Assembly: GCA_050920955.1 (NCBI GenBank)
Contig: JBPBQS010000100.1
Location: forward strand, 1 to 31,894
Direction of reading: 5' to 3'
Length of the DNA stretch: 31,894 nucleotides
DNA from: CAXSEF01 sp050920955
GTDB lineage: Bacteria > Pseudomonadota > Alphaproteobacteria > Acetobacterales > Acetobacteraceae
Position 1 is the first letter of the stretch, and each line of letters starts with the position of its first letter. The position numbers were made by a program, and so were the translations under genes. The notes beneath the pieces are model-generated. The model did not search any database. It saw nothing but the letters and a program-made list of their open reading frames with translations, and was not told the origin of the DNA. Shown here in pieces: positions 15,599 through 24,291 of this stretch.

Positions 15599-15728
15599 GA
15601 AGAAAGCAGTTCTTTCTTGAAAGAAAGAACCAAAGAACTTTGCTCATAAGGACTCAGGCTAACGTTGCGGTCTGGATTCTAAGTAGCAAAGTCTTTTTGC
15701 TTCTTTTTCTTCAGAAAAAGAAGTCTTC
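15599..15728. repeat. A/T-rich face-to-face pair of twin-hairpin elements
   Basis: Unit 1 (15599-15644, plus) starts GAAGA. It has a 9-bp stem GTTCTTTCT/AGAAAGAAC with a TGAA loop (15609-15630), a second stem CAAAG/CTTTG (15631-15642), and ends in GCT. Unit 2 (15685-15728, minus) also starts GAAGA. It has a 10-bp stem CTTCTTTTTC/GAAAAAGAAG with the same TGAA loop (15700-15723), then a GCAAA/TTTGC stem, and ends in TTTGCT. The composition is far more A/T-rich than anything else in the window. The pair fills the convergent gap between the second lipoprotein (ends 15579) and the MFS gene (ends 15737), and each unit follows one gene in the sense direction. Confidence 0.85.
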
Positions 15729-15736
15729 CTGATCTG

Positions 15737-17182
15737 TCAGTGCCCCAGCGTGTCCCCTGCCGCCGGGTCCTCGGCGATCGCGCCGCTGGCCGTGGCGGCC
15801 GTGGCGGGCCCGCCTGCCCTGGCCGAGCCGCGCGCGAGGCTCACGACGCAGCCGACCGCCGAGAAGGCGGCCGCGAGCGCCAGCGCCGCCTCCGTGCCGC
15901 CCGCGCCTGCGGAGCCGCCGGCGACGGTGGCGAACATCAGGGCCACGAGGGCGGCGCCGCCGGTCTGGCCGAGCAGGCGGGCGGTGGAGAGCATGCCGCT
16001 GGCGCCGCCGGTGCGGTGGCGGGGGGCGGCGGCGATCAGCGTGCGGTTGTTGGGCGCCTGGAACAGGCCGAAGCCGGCGCCGCACAGGGTCATGCGCCAG
16101 ACCATCGCGAAGTCGCCGGGTGCGGCCGGCAGCCGCCACAGCGCGGCGAGGCCCGCGGTCATGGCGGCGAGGCCGACGCCGCCGAGCACGCCCGCTGGCA
16201 CGCGGTCGGCGAGGCGCCCGGCGATGGGGGCGCTCACGGCGACGGCGGCGGGCCAGGGAGTCATGAGCAGGCCGGTGGCGACCTCGGAGCGCCCGAGCAC
16301 GTCTTGGAAGTAGAAGGGCAGCGCCACGAAGGCGAGCGTCTGCGCCGCGAACGAGCACACGGAGGTGCCCACCGACAGGGCGAACACTGGGATGCGCAGC
16401 AGGTCCACCGGCAGCAGCGGCGCGGCCATGCCGAGCTGGCGGCGCGCCAGCACGGCGCCCGCGACGACCGCGCCCGCGAGCTCGGCGGCGACCGGGCCCG
16501 CGCCCTGGCCGTGGCCGAGGCCGTCGACGCCGACGATGAGCAGGCCGAACGCCAGGCCGTTGAGCGCGGCGCTGGCCCAGTCGAAGCGGCGCGCGACCGG
16601 CGGCGTGACCGGCAGCGAGCGCCACGCCAGCGCGAGCGCCAGCAGGCCCAGGGGCACGTTGACCGCGAACAGCCACGGCCAGGGTGCGACCGCCAGGATC
16701 GCGGCGGCCACGCTCGGCCCGACGGCGGATGCCACCGCGACGACGAGCGCGTTCAGGCCGATGCCCGCGCCCAGGCGGTTGTGCGGGTAGATGAAGCGGA
16801 TCAGCGCGGTGTTGACGCCCATCACGCCGGCAGCCCCCGCGCCCTGCAGGATGCGCGCCGCCGCCAGCGTGCCCAGCGAGTCCGACAGCGCGCAGGCGAG
16901 CGAGGCCAGCGTGAACACGGCCAAGCCGGCGCGGTAGACCTTGGCGTAGCCGATGATCTCGCCGAGGGAGGCCAGCGGCAGCAGGCAGACGATCACCGCG
17001 AGCTGGTAGGCGTTGACCACCCAGATCGAGTCCGCGGCACTCGCGTGCACGTCCACCGCGATGGTCGGCAGCGCCACGTTGGCAATCGCCGTGTCGAGCA
17101 CGGCGAGCGAGATCGCGATCGCGATGGCCAGGATCGCCCAGCGGCGCGGCCCGGGCGGCAGGCCGTCCTGCTCTGGTGGCAT
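15737..17182 (-). CDS. MFS drug-efflux-type transporter, DHA2 (EmrB/QacA) family
   Basis: 481 aa with about 14 hydrophobic segments, as expected of DHA2 proton antiporters. LDTAIANVALPTIA in the first helix is the DHA2 signature. A motif A-like loop (LGEIIGYAKVYRAGL), motif C-like GxGxG-rich helices and the paired IAGRLADRVPAGVL loop support the assignment. It sits in the inner membrane and probably exports small hydrophobic compounds, but no substrate can be inferred. ATG at 17182 has GGGAG 11 nt upstream. The C-terminal tail (about 450-481) is Ala/Gly-rich and soluble. It is divergent from the GH13 gene, with repeats R5/R6 between them. Confidence 0.93.
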   Translation of the reverse strand: MPPEQDGLPPGPRRWAILAIAIAISLAVLDTAIANVALPTIAVDVHASAADSIWVVNAYQLAVIVCLLPLASLGEIIGYAKVYRAGLAVFTLASLACALSDSLGTLAAARILQGAGAAGVMGVNTALIRFIYPHNRLGAGIGLNALVVAVASAVGPSVAAAILAVAPWPWLFAVNVPLGLLALALAWRSLPVTPPVARRFDWASAALNGLAFGLLIVGVDGLGHGQGAGPVAAELAGAVVAGAVLARRQLGMAAPLLPVDLLRIPVFALSVGTSVCSFAAQTLAFVALPFYFQDVLGRSEVATGLLMTPWPAAVAVSAPIAGRLADRVPAGVLGGVGLAAMTAGLAALWRLPAAPGDFAMVWRMTLCGAGFGLFQAPNNRTLIAAAPRHRTGGASGMLSTARLLGQTGGAALVALMFATVAGGSAGAGGTEAALALAAAFSAVGCVVSLARGSARAGGPATAATASGAIAEDPAAGDTLGH

Positions 17183-17226
17183 CGAGCGACATCTCCCGGC
17201 AAAGCGTGAGGCTATGCGCGCGGGGA

Positions 17227-17355
17227 GGAAGGCAGGCAAGGTCGAGGCCCTGCCTCAAACTCCGCCAAAGGCTCGCCTTTGGAATCCACTTATAAGAGGC
17301 CGGTCCAGGGGCGGCTCGCCCCTGGCGGGTTTGGGCAGAGCCCATGCTTGCTTCC
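17227..17355. repeat. Face-to-face pair of twin-hairpin elements (R5 plus, R6 minus)
   Basis: R5 (17227-17284, plus) has stem 1 GAGGC/GCCTC (17244-17256), linker ACTCCG and stem 2 CCAAAGGC/GCCTTTGG (17265-17282). R6 (17304-17355, minus) has stem 2 CCAGGGGC/GCCCCTGG (17305-17325) and stem 1 TGGGC/GCCCA (17332-17344). The short spacer holds the palindrome CTTATAAG (17289-17296) in the context ACTTATAAG, recalling ACTTAAGT at the centre of R1/R2. The pair lies between the divergent starts of the MFS and GH13 genes, a position where promoters are expected. Confidence 0.85.
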
Positions 17356-17398
17356 TGCGCCCCCGCGTGCCCCGCTCCCTGCGCAGGGGGGCGGACCG

Positions 17399-18976
<1,578 letters not shown>

Positions 18977-18977
18977 A

Positions 18978-19033
18978 GCAAGCAAGGCCAGAGGCTCTGC
19001 CTCTGGACTCCGCCAAAGGCTCGCCTTTGGAAA
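18978..19033 (+). repeat. Twin-hairpin element R7 (plus), directly after the GH13 stop
   Basis: Stem 1 is CCAGAGGC/GCCTCTGG with loop TCT (18988-19006), the linker is ACTCCG, and stem 2 is CCAAAGGC/GCCTTTGG with loop TC (19013-19030), followed by AAAC. The GH13 stop codon at 18974-18976 runs straight into AGCAAGCAAGG. No T-tract follows. It lies in the convergent gap with the AI-2E-family gene. Confidence 0.87.
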
Positions 19034-19052
19034 CCTCGACGTAAGGTTCTGC

Positions 19053-21113
19053 CTATTCGGCGGCGGAGCGCACCGCTTCGGGCGAGGCCGGGCCGTGCGC
19101 CTCGGCCACGCACAGGGCGACGGCGTCGCGCAGCGAGGTCGCGTAGTGGTCCGCGCCGAGGGTCTCGCGGCTGGCGGGGTCGCGCAGCAGGTCGCCGTCC
19201 GCAGGCCACAGGCCGATCAGGATCGTCGCGTTCGGCAACCGCGCCCGCAGCCGGCGCAGCAGGAAGCGCAGGTGCGTCGGGCTGCCGGACAGCTCCAGGT
19301 AGGACACGCAGACCATCGCCACGCCCTCGGGGTCCAGCCCGGCGATGCCCGCGCGCGACGCCGCCTCGAACGGCGCGATCGTCGCCCCGAGCCCGTGCTT
19401 GCGCAGGAGCTGGGCCAGCATCTCCGACGCCGCCTCGTCGAGCGGCCCGCGCCCGGCCACGCACAGCACCGGCGCCGGGCCCCGCCACGCCGGCGCGAGG
19501 TCCTCGGGCGCGGGGGCGACGGCCTCGGGCGCCGGCCGGCTCGCGGTGTCGCGCTCCGGGCGCTCGACGCCGGCCACGCCCGGCTGCGCCCCGGCCTTCC
19601 CGGCCTCGGGGTTGGTGTCGTCGTGGACGTCCAGCTCCTCGATCAGGTGGTGCAGCTCGTCGCGCAGGTCCGCCACCTGCGCCTCGGTGAGCACGCCGCG
19701 CGACACGTCGCTGGCCGCGAGCTGCAGGCCCTTGAGCGCGACCTCGTCGTAGTAGGACGACAGCGCGCGGGTCTTGAGCAGCGCCTCCGCCTGTTCCTGG
19801 ACCTCGTCGGGGTCCTGGGCGAGCAGGCGCTGGTAGAAGGTCTCGACCGGCGTGAGCGCGGGCCGGTCGCCGAGCAGCACGTCGAAGAACTCCAGCCGCT
19901 TGACGTGGCGGCCCAGCACCACGAGGCACAGCGTCAGCGGCGTGGACAGGATCAGCCCGATCGGCCCCCACAGCCACGACCAGAAGATCGCCACCACGAC
20001 GACCGCGATCGGCGACAGCCCCGTGGAGTGCCCGTAGAGCAGCGGCTCGACCGCCTGGCCCATGACGCCCTCGGTGACCACGAACAGCGCCAGCGTCCAG
20101 CCGGCCATCGACCAGCCCGGGTCCACCGCGGCCGCCAGCGCCACCGGCAGCACCGCCGCGATCAGCGCGCCGACGTAGGGCACGAAGCGCAGCAGCGCGC
20201 CGAGCGTGCCCCACAGGATCGGGCTGGGCACGCCGATCAGCAGCAGGCCGAGCCCGACGACGACGCCGAACGCGGCGTTGATGCAGAGCTGGGTGAGGAA
20301 GTAGCGCGACAGGCGCGAGCCGGCGTCGTCGAGCGCCAGCGTGGTGCGGTGCAGGTCGGAGGAGCCGAACAGGCGGATCAGCCGGTCGCGCAGGTCCTCC
20401 TGCTGCATCAGCACGAAGATCGCGACGATGAACACCACGCCCAGCGTCTCCAGCGGCGCCAGCACCGGGCTGGCGTAGCGGCGCGCCAGCTCCATCGGGC
20501 TGAGCGCCGGGGGCTGCACCGAGACCACCGTGGGCGCCGCGTCCGTGCCCTTGCCCTGGGCGGGCGGCGGGGCGGGGGGAGCGGCGGGGGCGTCGCCCCG
20601 CGCGGGGCGTGCGGCCGGCGGCGTCGCGCCGCCGAGCGCCGGGCCGATGCGCGCGAGCAGCGTGTTCATGCGGCCCACGGTCATCGCGCGCGCGGAGTCG
20701 ACCTTGTGCTCGATCGTGGTCTGGTACTGCGGCAGGCCGTCGGCGAGCGTGGCCACCTGCAGCCCGATCAGGCCGCCGAGCATCAGGATCGTGCCCAGCG
20801 CCAGGACCACGGACAGGATCACCGCGAGCACCCTAGGCAGGTGGAGGCGCCGCAGCAGGCGCACGAGCGGCGCCAGCACGAAGCTGAGCAGGATCGACAG
20901 GGTGATCGGGATCAGCACCTCGCGCGCGAGGTAGAGCGCCGCGACCACGACGACGCCGACGGCGAGCCCGAGCAGGCCCTCCGGCTTCAGCGACTCGGCC
21001 GCGGGGACGCGGGCCTTGGGCAGGCGGCTCTCGGCGGACTCGGACACGGCGCGCTCCCGGACGGCGGCACCGTCATCGCGCCGCGGGACGGCCCCGGCGG
21101 CGTGCCTCCCCAT
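19053..21113 (-). CDS. AI-2E/PerM-family membrane protein with extra C-terminal domain
   Basis: 686 aa from ATG at 21113 (GGGGGG 7 nt upstream); a GTG at 21047 starting at SESAESRLPK is an alternative. The first half is a PerM/TqsA-type permease. It has N-terminal helices, a long Ala/Pro-rich periplasmic or cytoplasmic insert (APAAPPAPPPAQ region), then conserved GVPSPILWGTLGALLRFVPYVGALI and GPIGLILSTPLTLCLVVLGRHV. After about residue 420 comes a helical linker. A soluble domain of about 130 residues (APVLCVAGRGPLDEAASEML ... ILIGLWPADGD) resembles a cobalamin-binding-type Rossmann fold but lacks the D-x-H-x-x-G motif. The family name does not imply AI-2 transport. The substrate is unknown. 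Confidence 0.88.
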   Translation of the reverse strand: MGRHAAGAVPRRDDGAAVRERAVSESAESRLPKARVPAAESLKPEGLLGLAVGVVVVAALYLAREVLIPITLSILLSFVLAPLVRLLRRLHLPRVLAVILSVVLALGTILMLGGLIGLQVATLADGLPQYQTTIEHKVDSARAMTVGRMNTLLARIGPALGGATPPAARPARGDAPAAPPAPPPAQGKGTDAAPTVVSVQPPALSPMELARRYASPVLAPLETLGVVFIVAIFVLMQQEDLRDRLIRLFGSSDLHRTTLALDDAGSRLSRYFLTQLCINAAFGVVVGLGLLLIGVPSPILWGTLGALLRFVPYVGALIAAVLPVALAAAVDPGWSMAGWTLALFVVTEGVMGQAVEPLLYGHSTGLSPIAVVVVAIFWSWLWGPIGLILSTPLTLCLVVLGRHVKRLEFFDVLLGDRPALTPVETFYQRLLAQDPDEVQEQAEALLKTRALSSYYDEVALKGLQLAASDVSRGVLTEAQVADLRDELHHLIEELDVHDDTNPEAGKAGAQPGVAGVERPERDTASRPAPEAVAPAPEDLAPAWRGPAPVLCVAGRGPLDEAASEMLAQLLRKHGLGATIAPFEAASRAGIAGLDPEGVAMVCVSYLELSGSPTHLRFLLRRLRARLPNATILIGLWPADGDLLRDPASRETLGADHYATSLRDAVALCVAEAHGPASPEAVRSAAE

Positions 21114-21207
21114 AAGGCTACCCCCCGGTTAGGATTTCGCAAACGTGGCGAATCCCGCGTCCCGCCCGCACGCCCAGGCTGAACGCTTCCCCCTGCCCTT
21201 CGTGTAG

Positions 21208-21258
21208 GTTTCCAAAGGCGAGCCTTTGGCGGAGCTCGAGGCGGAGCCTCGACCTTGC
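21208..21258 (-). repeat. Twin-hairpin element R8 (minus), just after the DUF1244 stop
   Basis: On the plus strand, stem 2 CCAAAGGC/GCCTTTGG is at 21212-21229 and stem 1 TCGAGGC/GCCTCGA with a GGA loop is at 21236-21252. Read with DUF1244, the TGA (21266-21264) is followed by GCAGGGCAAGG and then stem 1. It lies upstream of the AI-2E-family gene, so R7 and R8 bracket that gene face to face. Confidence 0.86.
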
Positions 21259-21263
21259 CCTGC

Positions 21264-21572
21264 TCAGTCGTGCTTCGGCGCCGCCGCGAACGCCGACTGC
21301 GCGGCCGGCGCCGCCTCGGTCTGGAACCGGGCCTGCCACTCGCGGTAGGGCATGCCGTAGACGATCTCGCGGGCGTCGGGGTCGGCGATGGTGATGTCGC
21401 GCGCCGCCGCCTCCTCGCGGTACCAGCGCGACAGGCAGTTCCGGCAGAAGCCGGCCAGGTTCATGAGGTCGATGTTCTGCACGTCGGTGCGCTCGCGCAG
21501 GTGCGCGACCAGGCGGCGGAAGGCGGCGGCCTCCAGCTCGGTGCGGGTGGCCTCGTCCATGTCGGGCGTCAT
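21264..21572 (-). CDS. DUF1244 family protein
   Basis: 102 aa, with the full signature of this small alphaproteobacterial/gammaproteobacterial family: AAFRRLVAHLRERTDVQNID, LMNLAGFCRNCLSRWY and REIVYGMPYREWQARFQ. Cys43 and Cys46 (FCRNC) are strictly conserved-looking and could bind metal or form a redox pair. The function of the family is unknown. It is cytoplasmic. ATG at 21572 has AGGGAG about 7 nt upstream. It is divergent from pyruvate kinase across 207 bp. I recall this gene near pyk in other alphaproteobacteria, which would make the pairing a conserved arrangement. Confidence 0.93.
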   Translation of the reverse strand: MTPDMDEATRTELEAAAFRRLVAHLRERTDVQNIDLMNLAGFCRNCLSRWYREEAAARDITIADPDAREIVYGMPYREWQARFQTEAAPAAQSAFAAAPKHD

Positions 21573-21779
21573 CGTGTGCTCCCTGGGCCGCGGGGCGGTC
21601 CGCTTCGGCCACGGCGGTAGATGGCACTCGCCACCGCGTCGCGGAACCCCTTGCGCCGCGCCGGGCGCCGGTGTCTGTGCCTGGGGCGCAACCGCAGGGT
21701 GTCCGCCCTGCGGGCCGGGCTGCGACGAGGCTGGGCTGCGACAAACACGGCGGCAGGAAGCCGCCGGTTCGGGGGCGGA

Positions 21780-23213
21780 ATGACTGGCTTTCGCAAGATG
21801 CGGCGTGCGCGGCGCACCAAGATCCTGGCGACGCTCGGCCCGTCGTCGTCGACGCCCGAGGTGCTGGCACGGCTGTTCGACGCGGGCGCCGACGTGTTCC
21901 GCCTCAACTTCAGCCACGGCAGCCACGAGGACCACGCGGCGCGCATCGTGCTGATCCGCGCGCTGGAGGAGAAGGTCGGGCGCCCGATCGGCATCCTCGC
22001 CGACGTCCAGGGGCCCAAGCTGCGCGTCGGCCGCTTCGGCGCGGGGCGCGTGCACCTGCAGACGGGGCAGCGCTTCCGCCTCGACCTCAGCCCGGTGCCG
22101 GGCGACCGCGAGCGCGTGCAGCTCCCGCACCCCGAGATCATGTCCGCCGCCGGCATCGGCACGACGCTGCTGCTCGACGACGGCAAGCTGCGCCTGCGCG
22201 TGGACCGCAACCGCGGCGACCACCTGGAGTGCGAGGTCGTCACCGGCGGGCCGCTGTCGGACCGGAAGGGCGTCAACGTGCCCGACGTCGCGCTGTCCAT
22301 CCCCGCGCTGACGAGGAAGGACCGCGAGGACCTCGACTTCGTGCTGGCGCAGGGCGTGGAGTACATCGGCCTGAGCTTCGTGCAGCGCCCCGAGGACGTG
22401 GCCGAGGCGCGCGAGATCGCGGCCGGGCGGGCGTGGATCATGACCAAGCTGGAGAAGCCGCAGGCGCTGGAGCAGCTCGACGAGATCGTGGCGCTGTCGG
22501 ACACGGTGATGGTGGCGCGCGGCGACCTCGGCGTGGAGCTGCCGCCCGAGGAGGTGCCGCTCGCGCAGAAGCGCATCGTGCGCGCCTGCCGCCAGATGGG
22601 CCGCCCCGTGGTGGTGGCGACCCAGATGCTGGAGAGCATGATCACCGCGCCCGCGCCCACCCGCGCCGAGGCGTCGGACGTGGCGACCGCGGTGTTCGAC
22701 GGCGCGGACGCCGTGATGCTCAGCGCGGAGACCGCGGCCGGGCAGTACCCGATCGAGGCGGTCACGATCATGGACCGCATCGTGGCGCGCGTGGAGCAGG
22801 ACGCGGGCTGGCGCGCCATCACCGACGCGAGCCGGCCGGCGCCGGACGGCACCATCTCCGACGCCATCGCCGCGGCCGCCCGCCAGGTCGCGCACTCCAT
22901 CGGCGCCGAGGCGATCGCGGCCTACAGCCAGAGCGGCGCCACGGTGCTGCGCCTGGCGCGCGCGCGGCCGGAGGTGCCGGTGCTCGGGGTCACGAGCGAG
23001 CTGGCCACGGCGCGGCGGCTCGCGGTGGTGTGGGGCGTGCACGCCGTCGTCGCCGAGCAGGTCGCGACCATGACGCAGGCGGTCGAGCGTGCCGGCCGCT
23101 TCGCGCGCGCCGAGGGCCACGCCGGGCCGGGGAAGACGATCGTGGTCGCGGCCGGCGTGCCGTTCGGGCAGTCGGGGACGACGAACGCGCTCAGGGTCAC
23201 GGTGGTGAAGTGA
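21780..23213 (+). CDS. pyk: Pyruvate kinase
   Basis: 477 aa, full length. It converts phosphoenolpyruvate and ADP to pyruvate and ATP, the last step of glycolysis. The N-terminal TKILATLGPSSS, substrate-binding RLNFSHG (41-47), ADVQGPKLRVG, catalytic-lysine segment IMTKLEKPQAL, metal-binding MVARGDLGVELP and VVVATQMLESM are all intact. The C-terminal domain (AYSQSGATVLRLARARP onward) carries the allosteric region. The reported ATG at 21780 is the first in frame that fits; a second ATG six codons on (MRRARRTK) is also possible. The 209 bp after it, up to the ChrR-like gene, hold no gene I can support. Confidence 0.97.
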   Translation: MTGFRKMRRARRTKILATLGPSSSTPEVLARLFDAGADVFRLNFSHGSHEDHAARIVLIRALEEKVGRPIGILADVQGPKLRVGRFGAGRVHLQTGQRFRLDLSPVPGDRERVQLPHPEIMSAAGIGTTLLLDDGKLRLRVDRNRGDHLECEVVTGGPLSDRKGVNVPDVALSIPALTRKDREDLDFVLAQGVEYIGLSFVQRPEDVAEAREIAAGRAWIMTKLEKPQALEQLDEIVALSDTVMVARGDLGVELPPEEVPLAQKRIVRACRQMGRPVVVATQMLESMITAPAPTRAEASDVATAVFDGADAVMLSAETAAGQYPIEAVTIMDRIVARVEQDAGWRAITDASRPAPDGTISDAIAAAARQVAHSIGAEAIAAYSQSGATVLRLARARPEVPVLGVTSELATARRLAVVWGVHAVVAEQVATMTQAVERAGRFARAEGHAGPGKTIVVAAGVPFGQSGTTNALRVTVVK

Positions 23214-23422
23214 TGCCGCCGGGCGGGGCTGGCGGCCTGCCGTGACGGGCGGACCCGCGTGCGATCGGGCTGCGGGAGCCGGCCCGGCGCGCAAAGTCCG
23301 GGTGGCGTCCCCATGTCCCGGGCGGGCTGGCGTGGCGCACCGTCGCCACGTCGGGCTGCCGCCGTAGCGGGCGGCGCGGCACCGGCCGCCGCGACGGCAG
23401 GCCCGTCGCCCAGGAGAGCAGG

Positions 23423-24121
23423 ATGAGTGAGTCGGGCGCCGTCACCAACCACCCGAGCAGCGCGGTGCTGCTGGACTACGTGAGCGGCAGCCTCGGCTTC
23501 GCGCACCGCTGCGTCCTGGCGACGCACCTCCGGCACTGTTCCGCCTGCCAGGATGCGGTCCGGTTCCTGGGAAGGGTTGGCGACCGGCTGCTTTCCGCGG
23601 TGGAGCCGGTGGCGCCGCCCTCCGACCTGCTGGGCAGGTGCCTCGCGAGCGTCGCCCGGGAAAGGTCACCGCGCGGCAGGCGCAGGAAGGCACGGGACCA
23701 GCTGGACATGTTCCACCGCGACGCCGGGGTGGTGCCGCCGCCGTCCCTCGACGACCTGAGGCCCGGCAGGCTGCGCTGGCTGGCGCCGGGGTTGTGGCAC
23801 GCCACCCTCTGGCACGACGACTTCAGCACCCTGCATTTCATCCGCGTGAAGCCCGGCGTCACCCTGCCGGCCCATCGCCATCGTGGCCTGGAGCTGACGT
23901 GCGTGCTCAGCGGCGCCTACCACGACGGCAACGGCAAGCTGTACGCCGCCGGCGACGTGTCGGAGGAGGACGACGACGACGAGGACGGCGCGCAGCGCGA
24001 CGAGGACCACCTCGTCGTCGCCGAGCCGTCGCAGGACTGCGTGTGCGTCATGGCGACCACCGGCCGCCTGCTCTTCAGCGGCTGGATGGCGCGGCTGCTC
24101 CAGCCCGTGATGCCGTTCTGA
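23423..24121 (+). CDS. ChrR-like cupin anti-sigma factor
   Basis: 232 aa. The N-terminal zinc anti-sigma domain has His10, His35, Cys39 and Cys42 in H-x24-H-x3-C-x2-C order, as in Rhodobacter ChrR. The C-terminal cupin has metal ligands His152, His154, Glu158 and a candidate His197 (ChrR: H-x-H-x3-E then a later His). ChrR holds an ECF sigma factor (RpoE) inactive and releases it under singlet oxygen. Between Glu158 and His197 there is a strongly acidic insert (about 181-196, EEDDDDED) that makes this loop some nine residues longer than in ChrR as I recall it. The ATG has AGGAGA 7-8 nt upstream. No sigma-factor gene is adjacent, so its partner must be elsewhere or absent. Confidence 0.88.
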   Translation: MSESGAVTNHPSSAVLLDYVSGSLGFAHRCVLATHLRHCSACQDAVRFLGRVGDRLLSAVEPVAPPSDLLGRCLASVARERSPRGRRRKARDQLDMFHRDAGVVPPPSLDDLRPGRLRWLAPGLWHATLWHDDFSTLHFIRVKPGVTLPAHRHRGLELTCVLSGAYHDGNGKLYAAGDVSEEDDDDEDGAQRDEDHLVVAEPSQDCVCVMATTGRLLFSGWMARLLQPVMPF

Positions 24122-24150
24122 GGCCGCCGGGCCGGCCTGGGGTCACGAGG

Positions 24151-24291
24151 AAGCAAGGTCGAGGCTCTGCCTCGAGCTCCGCCAAAGGCTCGCCTTTGGA
24201 AACCCCGACTGGGGGCCGGTGCCGCAGGCCCTGATGTGTGCCGGTCCAGGGGCGCGGCCCCTGGCGGGTCCAGGGCAGAGCCCTGGCCTTA
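24151..24291. repeat. Pair of twin-hairpin elements (R9 plus, R10 minus) in a convergent gap
   Basis: R9 (24151-24203, plus) has stem 1 TCGAGGC/GCCTCGA with loop TCT (24159-24175) and stem 2 CCAAAGGC/GCCTTTGG (24182-24199). R10 (24245-24291, minus) has stem 2 CCAGGGGC/GCCCCTGG with loop GCG (24246-24264) and stem 1 CCAGGGC/GCCCTGG (24270-24286). R9 follows the ChrR-like gene in sense. R10 overlaps the TAA of the hydroxylase, which forms the TAAGG at its 5' end. Each unit therefore serves as the immediate 3' flank of one gene. Confidence 0.87.

Noticed and set aside
18978..19033. Twin-hairpin units as ordinary Rho-independent terminators
   Set aside because: The stems fit, but no unit is followed by a T-run in the sense direction; most end in AAAC. 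A termination role stays possible but not in the classical form.
19053..21113. Autoinducer-2 export or quorum-sensing role for the AI-2E-family protein
   Set aside because: The family name comes from one member; no luxS or lsr gene is present, and the sequence gives no substrate information.
23214..23422. A small gene or ECF sigma fragment between pyk and the ChrR-like gene
   Set aside because: I find no frame with a ribosome site and coding character; the ATG overlapping the pyk stop gives only about ten codons.
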